Shown here: one piece after another, positions 24,721 through 31,556 of the stretch | Layout: the number at the start of each line of letters is the position of its first letter | Numbering within the stretch: the first letter of the stretch is position 1 | Assembly (NCBI GenBank): GCA_037443085.1 | Contig: JBBIPA010000007.1 | Span: 1-63,129 of the forward strand | Source of the DNA: JBBIPA01 sp037443085 | Lineage (GTDB): Bacteria; Chloroflexota; Dehalococcoidia; GIF9; UBA5629 | Direction of reading: 5' to 3' | DNA length: 63,129 nucleotides | Made by a program: the position numbers and the translations under genes | The notes under the pieces: model-generated | What the model saw: only the letters and a program-made list of their open reading frames with translations | Told to the model about the DNA's origin: nothing | Database searches by the model: none

Positions 24721-25761
24721 TTACTTCCCGGTGCCTGCTGGAGTTACCGCCAGGCTGCGGCCCACGGCAGCGGCTACCGGCGCTAGTTGTGTCATGAGCA
24801 TGTTAAAATTGTCAAAGGTCAGCGATTGCGGCCCGTCTTTGAGCGCCGTGTCCGGTGTGGGGTGAACCTCCACCATGATACCGTCAGCGCCGGCGGCGAT
24901 CGCCGCCAGAGCCAGCGGGATGATTAGGTACCACTTGCCGGTGCCGTGACTGGGGTCGGCGATGATGGGCAAATGGCTCACCTTCTCAATGATAGGTATG
25001 GCGCTGACATCCATGGTATTGCGGGTATAAGTTTCAAAAGTCCTGATGCCACGCTCGCATAGCATCAGGTTGCTATTGCCCAGTGCTAAAATGTATTCAG
25101 CTGCCAGCAGCCATTCCTGAATGGTAGCCGATAGCCCGCGCTTCAGCATCACTGGCTTGCCGGCTTCGCTCACTGCCTCCAGCAGGGTGAAGTTCTGCAT
25201 ATTGCGGGTGCCTATTTGCAGGATATCGGCATAGCTCGCCACCATGTCCACGTCCTGTGCTGACATGACTTCGGTTATCACCAGTAATCCTGTCTCTCTG
25301 GCGGCCTGCGATAGCAGCCTGAGCCCTTTAACGCCCAGTCCGCGGAAGTGATAAGGGGAAGTGCTGGGCTTGAAAGCTCCGCCGCGCAATATGGTGGCTC
25401 CGGCGGCTTTAACCGCCCTTGCCGTGGCCATCAGTTGCTCCTCGCTCTCTACGGCGCAGGGACCTGCCATGACCACGATTTCCCTGCCGCCGATGGCGAC
25501 TCCGCCGACATTGATAATGGTATCCTGGGGATGAAACTCACGGCTGGCAAGCTTGTAGGGTTTGCTGACCCGGATGACCTCGTCGACCCCGTGCATGGTT
25601 TCCAGGGTCTCTTTTAATTCGGGGAAGATTTGGCCGATGACCCCGATGATAGTGTGCTGCACGCCCTGAGAGAGATGGGGCTTCAAGCCGTAAGATTCGA
25701 TGCGCCGGGTAACCTCGGCGACGTCCTTATCGCTGGCACCGACTTTCATGACCACAATCAT
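24721..25761 (-). CDS. aroF: 3-deoxy-7-phosphoheptulonate (DAHP) synthase, type with N-terminal regulatory domain
   Basis: A 346-residue enzyme for the first step of the shikimate pathway. An N-terminal ferredoxin-like regulatory domain (about 1-70) precedes the KDO8P-synthase-like barrel, with MAGPCAVES, GGAFKPSTSPYHFRG and ADPSHGTGK. The N-terminal domain normally mediates feedback inhibition by aromatic amino acids. It overlaps the chorismate mutase gene by 4 nt, a typical coupled pair. Confidence 0.95.
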   Translation of the reverse strand: MIVVMKVGASDKDVAEVTRRIESYGLKPHLSQGVQHTIIGVIGQIFPELKETLETMHGVDEVIRVSKPYKLASREFHPQDTIINVGGVAIGGREIVVMAGPCAVESEEQLMATARAVKAAGATILRGGAFKPSTSPYHFRGLGVKGLRLLSQAARETGLLVITEVMSAQDVDMVASYADILQIGTRNMQNFTLLEAVSEAGKPVMLKRGLSATIQEWLLAAEYILALGNSNLMLCERGIRTFETYTRNTMDVSAIPIIEKVSHLPIIADPSHGTGKWYLIIPLALAAIAAGADGIMVEVHPTPDTALKDGPQSLTFDNFNMLMTQLAPVAAAVGRSLAVTPAGTGK

Positions 25762-26129
25762 GCCTTGTTACTACCTGTTTCTGTTCTCAGCACCTCGGCT
25801 CCCTTGAGGTATATGTGAACCAGTTCCTCAATAGTTTTCTCAGTGTTCACCAGCATCATGATTCTCAGGCATCTGGGCAGGCTGCCGGGCACGTTCATCT
25901 CATGCCCGCAGAGACGGGCAGTGTGCACCCAGCCCAGCTCCCGCGCTGCCACCGCCGGAAACTCAGCATTAAGGTCGGTGGTGGTGGTGAACCAGATACC
26001 GGCGATGTCAGCCACATCCACGTTGTTAGCCTGCACCATCTGCTGCAGCAGCTCTTTGCTGGCAGCTACGATGGATTGTCTGGTGTTGGTTTCTACGGTG
26101 ATTGCTCCGCGTATACCACGGCACCTCAC
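25758..26129 (-). CDS. aroH: Chorismate mutase, AroH type
   Basis: A 123-residue trimeric-type chorismate mutase, which makes prephenate for Phe/Tyr synthesis. RGIRGAITVETNT at the N-terminus and the FTTTTDLNAEFPA and HEMNVPGSLPRCLR segments are family signatures carrying the active-site Arg, Glu and Cys. The start is GTG at 26129 with AAGGGGGA upstream. It is the first gene of the aroH-aroF-ribF group. Confidence 0.95.
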   Translation of the reverse strand: MRCRGIRGAITVETNTRQSIVAASKELLQQMVQANNVDVADIAGIWFTTTTDLNAEFPAVAARELGWVHTARLCGHEMNVPGSLPRCLRIMMLVNTEKTIEELVHIYLKGAEVLRTETGSNKA

Positions 26130-26229
26130 TATGCATCATCCCCCTTGGAAAAAGTAGACTATAAGACTACTCTATTTGGAGCGCAATCGTCAAGAAAACA
26201 ACGGCAGCAGCACACTTCACCCAAAAACG

Positions 26230-26255
26230 TAGGGGCGATTCATGAATCGCCCCTA
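26230..26255. repeat. 26-bp perfect palindrome, downstream of vapC
   Basis: TAGGGGCGATTCA and TGAATCGCCCCTA are exact reverse complements without spacer. It is the same family as 26974-27003 and 50270-50291. It may also act as a terminator for the converging context. Confidence 0.7.
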
Positions 26256-26267
26256 TTATCTATCCTG

Positions 26268-26678
26268 TCAGCTAAGCACATTGTCCACCTTGAATGGCAC
26301 TTCTTCAGCCATGAGGTCGAAGTGCTTATCGGCGTGAAGCAGTGTAAGGTCGTGGAGCAGGGCGGTGGCACCAATGATAATATCGATGTGGGGGATAGTT
26401 ATTCCTTTGCGGCGCAATTCAAAGGCGATTCGGGCTGCCTCTTCCCATTCCTTTTTCCCCAGAGGTATCTGGTGAAGAGCTTCCAATCGACCCTTCAAGC
26501 GGTGAAACTCTTCTCTGGACCTGACGCCGCCAAGAAGTTCCATCGGAATTATGGGAATGATAGCTACTTTGTTTTCCGTCAGCAGTGTTTCTATTTTGTC
26601 TCTGACAGAGGGATCAGGTGCTTTCTTTAGGGCCAAAATCCAGGCAGAAGTATCTACCAGTACCAGTTTAGCGGTCAC
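26268..26678 (-). CDS. VapC-like PIN-domain toxin
   Basis: A 136-residue PIN-domain ribonuclease. VDTSAWI carries the first conserved Asp (Asp9) and IPHIDIIIGATA a later acidic residue of the Mg2+ site. VapC toxins cleave tRNA or rRNA and are neutralised by the partner protein. The GTG start at 26678 overlaps the antitoxin gene by 11 nt, the normal arrangement. Hairpins flank the module on both sides. Confidence 0.9.
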   Translation of the reverse strand: MTAKLVLVDTSAWILALKKAPDPSVRDKIETLLTENKVAIIPIIPMELLGGVRSREEFHRLKGRLEALHQIPLGKKEWEEAARIAFELRRKGITIPHIDIIIGATALLHDLTLLHADKHFDLMAEEVPFKVDNVLS

Positions 26679-26871
26679 TGCGTCGCCTCTCCAGTTCTTT
26701 TAGCGATAGCTCCAGGTCAAAGGTGCCCAGTTCTTTTTTGAAAGCCTCAATGTTTTTGCGGTGTACCAGTTCTCGAAGCCCAGCTTCAATAGCTTCCTTT
26801 TTGGTCTTTGCCTTTGAGACTTTCATCGCCTCCTTGAGCAGATCGTCATTGACTATTACTGTAGTCTTCAT
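26668..26871 (-). CDS. VapB-like antitoxin
   Basis: A 67-residue protein. The N-terminal ribbon-helix-helix-like part (MKTTVIVNDDLLKEAMKVS, then KTKKEAIEAGLRELV) would bind DNA and autoregulate, and the charged C-terminus would bind the PIN toxin. The ATG at 26871 has GAGG 8 nt upstream; an ATG two codons earlier (26877) is too close to it. Confidence 0.9.
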   Translation of the reverse strand: MKTTVIVNDDLLKEAMKVSKAKTKKEAIEAGLRELVHRKNIEAFKKELGTFDLELSLKELERRRSDR

Positions 26872-26973
26872 TGCCATATCCTCAATACATATTTATAATA
26901 TGGCTAGATGATACGGCTTGCTGGTATGTAATGTCAAGTCAAAGAAACGACATCGTTACACTTTACCCAAAAA

Positions 26974-27003
26974 GCAAGGGGCGATTCACAAATCGCCCCT
27001 TGC
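26974..27003. repeat. 13-bp stem hairpin upstream of vapB
   Basis: GCAAGGGGCGATT and AATCGCCCCTTGC pair around a CACA loop. The core GGGGCGATTCA is shared with the palindromes at 26230 and 50270. Confidence 0.65.
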
Positions 27004-27048
27004 AAATTTCCACAACAATAAAGGCTTACTGGTCGCAGCGTAGCTCTT

Positions 27049-27315
27049 TTATATCCGCACCACTACCGTTGCTTCCGTCTCCGAAACCTGCTGCCCCTGT
27101 ACCGATGTGCCCGGCAGGGTGAGCAGGTAGCGCTGGTAGCCATCTCTGTTGCAGATGCTGATGGTGTTCTCCGGAGTCACGGTTAAGAAAAAGGCCCCGC
27201 TATCGGTCCACTCGCCCAGCAATTTATCCGCTGCGGACATGCTGATGCCGTGGGAACCGTCACGGATAGCCCTGATGCTGATGGTAATGCATACCTCGCG
27301 GTATTTTTTGTCCAT
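27049..27315 (-). CDS. Small protein of unknown function
   Basis: An 88-residue, predicted soluble protein with alternating beta/alpha character and no cysteine cluster except one Cys in REVCITISI and one in SICNRDG. It lies between the toxin-antitoxin module and the CBS gene, divergent from the latter. I do not recognise a family. Confidence 0.55.
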   Translation of the reverse strand: MDKKYREVCITISIRAIRDGSHGISMSAADKLLGEWTDSGAFFLTVTPENTISICNRDGYQRYLLTLPGTSVQGQQVSETEATVVVRI

Positions 27316-27349
27316 GCCCGGACATTATAGCAGAGTGACGGAAGTCATA

Positions 27350-27378
27350 TTTTTAGGGCATACGCTCTATGATATAAT
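27350..27378 (+). promoter_or_regulatory. Candidate promoter of the CBS gene
   Basis: A perfect TATAAT (27373-27378) lies 28 nt before the ATG, with a weak -35 (TTTTTA, 27350-27355) at 17 nt. Confidence 0.35.
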
Positions 27379-27406
27379 TATGCCACTTTGAAAAGGGGGG
27401 TGTTCG

Positions 27407-28048
27407 ATGCGAGTTAAGGATGTTATGACCTGGAATGTGGTAACGGTGTCCAGCGATATGCCCATCATGGAAGCCAAGAAGATCATGGAGGCACATGATG
27501 TCCGCCGCCTGCCGGTGGTGGACAAGGGGAAACTGGTGGGCATGGTATCCAAGGACCGTATAGAGCGGGTAGGCCCCTCGCCGGCTACCAGCCTCAGCGT
27601 CTGGGAGATAAACTACCTGCTGGCCAAGATGACGGTCAAGGAGGTGATGCGGAAGGATGCGGTTACGGTGACACCTGATACGTCAGCGGAGGCGGCAGTA
27701 TCCCTGGCTCAGAATAAACAGGTGGGTGCACTGGTGGTGGTGGAGAATAGCAAGGTGATAGGCATTGTGACCACCAATGATTTCTTCTATAAGATACTAA
27801 ATCCCATGCTGGGAATAGGCAGACCCGGGGTGCGGCTTACCATTGCCAAGTGTGCCAATGCCAAATGTATTAAAGAGGTTATGGAGTGCATAGCGAAATA
27901 TCCTGCCAAGATTGTGGCTGTCCATAATGAGCCGCCGGCAGATGGCAAAGAAGCCGATTTTTATATTCACCTCGACACTGAGAAGGCTGACCAGATTATC
28001 AAAGACCTCCAGGCCAAAGGTTTTGTTGTTGAGGTGAGGGAGAGATAG
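27407..28048 (+). CDS. Tandem CBS-domain protein
   Basis: A 213-residue protein with two CBS motifs: residues about 1-60 (RVKDVMTWNVVTV, VVDKGKLVGMVS) and about 75-130 (TVKEVMRKDAVTV, VVVENSKVIGIVTTNDF). The C-terminal 70 residues resemble an ACT-like regulatory fold. CBS pairs bind adenine nucleotides and usually regulate a partner. GGGGGTG precedes the ATG. No partner enzyme is fused to it. Confidence 0.88.
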   Translation: MRVKDVMTWNVVTVSSDMPIMEAKKIMEAHDVRRLPVVDKGKLVGMVSKDRIERVGPSPATSLSVWEINYLLAKMTVKEVMRKDAVTVTPDTSAEAAVSLAQNKQVGALVVVENSKVIGIVTTNDFFYKILNPMLGIGRPGVRLTIAKCANAKCIKEVMECIAKYPAKIVAVHNEPPADGKEADFYIHLDTEKADQIIKDLQAKGFVVEVRER

Positions 28049-28094
28049 CCAACTTTATAGAATTGTTGCGGTTTGTTACCGGGAGATATTTACT

Positions 28095-29084
28095 ATGGAG
28101 CTGGTTGACAAGATGCTGGCGGGCGACGTGCTGTCCCTGGCGCGATTAATCTCGACTGTAGAGCGGGATAATGAAGAAGTACCTGCCATTATGAAGCTGG
28201 TCTATGCCCATCCGGGCAAGGCGTACTGCGTGGGCATCACCGGTCCCGCCGGCGCTGGCAAGAGCACCATCGTGGATAAGCTGACCGCGGTGATACGGCA
28301 GCATGGTTTGACCGTGGGCATAGTCTGCGCCGACCCCAGCAGTCCGTTCAGCGGCGGCGCCGTCCTCGGCGACAGGATACGGATGCAGCAGCATTACCTT
28401 GATGACGGCGTGTTCATCCGCAGCATGGCCACCCGGGGCAGCCAGGGCGGATTGCCCCGTAACACCAGCAATGTGATAAGACTGCTCAGCGCCTTCGGCA
28501 AGGACTTTGTCCTGGTGGAGACGGTAGGGGTGGGGCAGACCGAGCTGGACATCATGCAAAATACCGATACCACCGTGGTTATTCTCACTCCTGAAGCAGG
28601 TGATACCATCCAGACCATGAAGGCGGGCTTGCTGGAGATTGCCGATATCTTTGTGGTCAATAAGGCTGACCGCCCCGGCGCTGATAATTTGATAGCAGAG
28701 CTGAGGAGCATGCTGGAGATGCATGCCGCTAACACTTTCTGGCAGGTGCCGGTGCTGGCGACTGAGGCGGTGAACAATGTGGGCATCAAGGAGTTGTATG
28801 AGCAGATTGCCCGCCATCGCAAAACTCTGGAGGAGACCGGACTGCTGACAAAGAGGCGACAGGAGCAGCGGCGGCATGAGTTCCTGGAAGCGGTGGAGGC
28901 GCGTATCGGCGAGGAGCTTTCCCGTCTGGTGCAGCAGGACAAAGAGCTGAGCAATTATATGGCAAAGGTGGAGGCGGCGGAGATAGCCCCCGTTTCCGCG
29001 GCTGACGAAGTATTGCGGTCAGGCAAGCTAATGGATAGCTGGACGCGGCAGCTGGCTAAAGGTCGCTCCAAAAAGCCGGGTTAG
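28095..29084 (+). CDS. meaB: MeaB/ArgK-type GTPase (methylmalonyl-CoA mutase chaperone)
   Basis: A 329-residue G3E P-loop GTPase. GPAGAGKST is the Walker A site, ETVGVGQTELDI is the switch region and VNKADRPGA the guanine-specificity motif. MeaB proteins protect and load cobalamin in acyl-CoA mutases. No mutase gene is visible in this window, so the partner must lie elsewhere. It starts 46 nt after the CBS gene on the same strand. Confidence 0.93.
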   Translation: MELVDKMLAGDVLSLARLISTVERDNEEVPAIMKLVYAHPGKAYCVGITGPAGAGKSTIVDKLTAVIRQHGLTVGIVCADPSSPFSGGAVLGDRIRMQQHYLDDGVFIRSMATRGSQGGLPRNTSNVIRLLSAFGKDFVLVETVGVGQTELDIMQNTDTTVVILTPEAGDTIQTMKAGLLEIADIFVVNKADRPGADNLIAELRSMLEMHAANTFWQVPVLATEAVNNVGIKELYEQIARHRKTLEETGLLTKRRQEQRRHEFLEAVEARIGEELSRLVQQDKELSNYMAKVEAAEIAPVSAADEVLRSGKLMDSWTRQLAKGRSKKPG

Positions 29085-29112
29085 AGCAAAGTAGCTCTGG
29101 TTTATTGACCAA

Positions 29113-29838
29113 CTATTTTACCTCAAAGTAGCTGCGGTCGAAGAGGAAGCGGTTAAACAGTATTCTGACGGCGCTGGTCCGGGGTGATTTAAGGTCTCTG
29201 CCCAGATTAGCGGTGAGGCGGCGGATGATGATGGCGACAACCGTCGCCGTCAGTGACAGCGTCAATTCCATAGGCTGGTTCACCAGCCAGGAGATTAGCG
29301 GCGCCACGGCAAAGCCGGCCAGCATGCCCGCCGGCAGACTATTGCTCACCGGCCCGCCGAACTTCAGCTTCTCGCTTATTGTTTGTCCCTTGATCATAAA
29401 CCGTGGAATGGTCCTCACCAGGAAGCCGATGGCAAAGCAGGTGAGACAGCCACCCATAACCCAGAATGTGCTGTTGCCCAGGAAAGAAGTGATGGTGACC
29501 AGCATGCCAGCGCTGGTGGTGTTGCCCTTTTCCCCGTTGAATTTCTGGAATACCGGCCACATCTGCCCGATGACGGCGGCAACTCCAGCCGCAGCGATGA
29601 CGGCTAGTCTGAAATCAAGGACGAAGCCGATGACAATGGGGATGACGCCCTTTAACAAGTCAACGGCAATCCCTGACATGCCCTCCCGCCGCCCTACCTT
29701 GCGCCAGGTGGTAATATGGAAGTCTTCCCCCGGTGCAATACGAAAGCCCCGGGCACGGCTGAGCAGCATCATATAGGGGAAGGAGCCGAGCAGGTAGGCG
29801 CCGATGACTAAAGCGATGTCACCCATAAGGTCGGACAT
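29113..29838 (-). CDS. Divergent PlsY-like membrane acyltransferase paralogue
   Basis: A 241-residue multi-pass membrane protein. YLLGSFPYMML and GIAVDLLKGVIPIVIGF align with PlsY, and FNGEKGNTTSAGM occupies the GGKG loop. The GNxGxTN loop is replaced by FHITTWRKVGRREGMSG, so the phosphate/glycerol site is changed and activity is uncertain. It is convergent with meaB. The start is unclear: ATG at 29838 or 29826, neither with a good ribosome-binding site. Confidence 0.72.
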   Translation of the reverse strand: MSDLMGDIALVIGAYLLGSFPYMMLLSRARGFRIAPGEDFHITTWRKVGRREGMSGIAVDLLKGVIPIVIGFVLDFRLAVIAAAGVAAVIGQMWPVFQKFNGEKGNTTSAGMLVTITSFLGNSTFWVMGGCLTCFAIGFLVRTIPRFMIKGQTISEKLKFGGPVSNSLPAGMLAGFAVAPLISWLVNQPMELTLSLTATVVAIIIRRLTANLGRDLKSPRTSAVRILFNRFLFDRSYFEVK

Positions 29839-30020
29839 GGTGTATTAGTTTAGCAGAGAGAGGGAAACTGTCAAAACCCGGGCAGACACCCAATTCCTGA
29901 TTACAATCCATTACCGAAACTTTAAGTTCTGTCCCGGCAAGCGCTCTTGGTCAGCTCGTTGGAGCTTTAGCCAAAATTAACTAGCGCATTGTCTTTCCGG
30001 GCATCCTGATTGTTCTTAGG

Positions 30021-30779
30021 TTAAAGGTAACCGCGCGCCTCTCTCAAAAATTCATCGCTGGGACGCTCCAGGATAAATGAACTCACAAAGTCAACAAATG
30101 GTTTCAGAAAGGGATAGTTGTCATACTTCGCCCATGGCGGTTTGGTATAGGGGGGAGGTGCTTCCATAACTGACTTTCGCCAATCATCAAAGTTATCGTA
30201 CCATAGCTCTACTAATCGGTCCCAGGCGTGGAGGATGGTTTCTGGAGACGGCCTTTTCACCGGCGCCCATGTTCCCGGCAGTGCTATCGGCTCCTTAATG
30301 ACGCGGTAGCTGAAGAACCGGTACAGCCCGGGTTGCCTCATGACCTCTCTGGCATGGGTATTAAGGAACCAGTCCTCTCCTTTCTCACCGGAAACCCCGT
30401 CAGGGTATTTAATTAGGATGTACCAGCGCAGCACATTCTTCTCATGGGGTTGCAGCTCAGAGCCCAGGAAGTCCTCCGTGGGCTGAGCAGGGACAAAGCA
30501 GGTAGCCACTTTCGGCCAGACTGGCGGAACGGTGAAAGATAAGGTACCTTTAGGGCCGGGTTCTGGCAATTCTCGCCACCATCCCTCAGTGACCCGCCAG
30601 TTGTAAAAGCCGTAAGCCTGGGCATCTGGCGGCGCCGGGACGGGAAGAAAACTCTCATGGCGAGTCAGCCATGGCCCGTAGCGTCGCACTATCTCGGGTG
30701 CATGGTTCTTGAAATACCACCTCTCCATGGCGGCAATATGGCTAATGGGTATATCGTGCATCACGATGCTCTTAATCAT
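30021..30779 (-). CDS. EthD-like dimeric alpha/beta-barrel protein (two repeats)
   Basis: A 252-residue protein. Two similar halves each carry an EthD-like pattern: MERWYFKNHAPEIVRRYGPW near the N-terminus and DWFLNTHAREVMRQPGLYRF near residue 130. Proteins of this fold include small oxygenases, decarboxylases and accessory proteins. GGAGGAG precedes the ATG. It is the last gene of a minus-strand block with a PhlG-like hydrolase and a molybdoenzyme, so a catabolic role is inferred. Family assignment is tentative. Confidence 0.6.
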   Translation of the reverse strand: MIKSIVMHDIPISHIAAMERWYFKNHAPEIVRRYGPWLTRHESFLPVPAPPDAQAYGFYNWRVTEGWWRELPEPGPKGTLSFTVPPVWPKVATCFVPAQPTEDFLGSELQPHEKNVLRWYILIKYPDGVSGEKGEDWFLNTHAREVMRQPGLYRFFSYRVIKEPIALPGTWAPVKRPSPETILHAWDRLVELWYDNFDDWRKSVMEAPPPYTKPPWAKYDNYPFLKPFVDFVSSFILERPSDEFLREARGYL

Positions 30780-30832
30780 GACAATTCTCCTCCGATGAGC
30801 TTTGATAGTTCTGCTTGAAGAACCACGGCTGC

Positions 30833-31420
30833 TTACTTGCTGTTGTGCTCTCTGGCGTAGAGGCCGGGTAAAAGGTCTGCCAGATACCCCATTTCAGAAA
30901 GACAATGCTCCATATGCCCTCTGCCTATTGTCTCGGTACCCTTATAAATCCAGAATCGGCTTCGTATCTCGCAACCATATTCAGTATCACGGACAAAATG
31001 GATTACGCGCCCATCCGGCGTGTTATCAGGGAGGAAGCCCTCGCCACAAATGACAGCACCAACATTGGCCTCTTTGAAACGAGAGGTATCGAAGAATTTA
31101 GCCGGGTCATCGAATTTAACGGTGAACTTCAGTACTTCTCCTGCCAGCCATTCTTCGCCATAATGGCTGGCACCGACATAGTGCCCCGGACTCCAGTTAT
31201 CATCCCATTCAAAACGCAGGTGAGCTCTGGGGTCCCATTGCTTATACGTTTCAGTGTCTTTGAGATAATGCCCGAAAAACCATTCAACCATTCTGCCCTT
31301 ACAAGCGGGCATCCGTATTAGAGTTGCTACGTGCATTTGCCCATTTGGCAGGCGGAAATATCCGGTTTCCAGGGGCAGGTATCCGGGTTCCAATAGCTGA
31401 TTAACTTCTGCTAATAGCAT
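30833..31420 (-). CDS. DAPG/phloretin hydrolase-like (PhlG family) protein
   Basis: A 195-residue protein. Segments MVEWFFGHYL, WDPRAHLRFEWDD and YVGASHYGEEW resemble the PhlG family (2,4-diacetylphloroglucinol and phloretin hydrolases), zinc enzymes that cleave C-C bonds between a polyphenol ring and an acyl chain. Several His/Glu residues (ASHYGEE, RGHMEHCLSEM) could be metal ligands. It is shorter than characterised members. It lies between the EthD-like gene and the molybdopterin oxidoreductase, 53 and 136 nt away. Assignment from memory of the family's motifs; substrate unknown. Confidence 0.68.
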   Translation of the reverse strand: MLLAEVNQLLEPGYLPLETGYFRLPNGQMHVATLIRMPACKGRMVEWFFGHYLKDTETYKQWDPRAHLRFEWDDNWSPGHYVGASHYGEEWLAGEVLKFTVKFDDPAKFFDTSRFKEANVGAVICGEGFLPDNTPDGRVIHFVRDTEYGCEIRSRFWIYKGTETIGRGHMEHCLSEMGYLADLLPGLYAREHNSK

Positions 31421-31556
31421 GGATTTCCTTTCTTTTATGCTACGTCAACGTTCTGCTGTAGGCATAAGGCAAAATAGCTCGGCGGGAGATACTCTGATAC
31501 TATTTAATGTCCTAATAATAACATGAGTGTAGTCGCTTGTCACCAGTCTTTCTGGG

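Noticed and set aside
26230..27003. Pair of similar hairpins considered as a minimal CRISPR array
   Set aside because: There are only two copies about 740 bases apart, palindromic throughout, with no spacers or cas genes.
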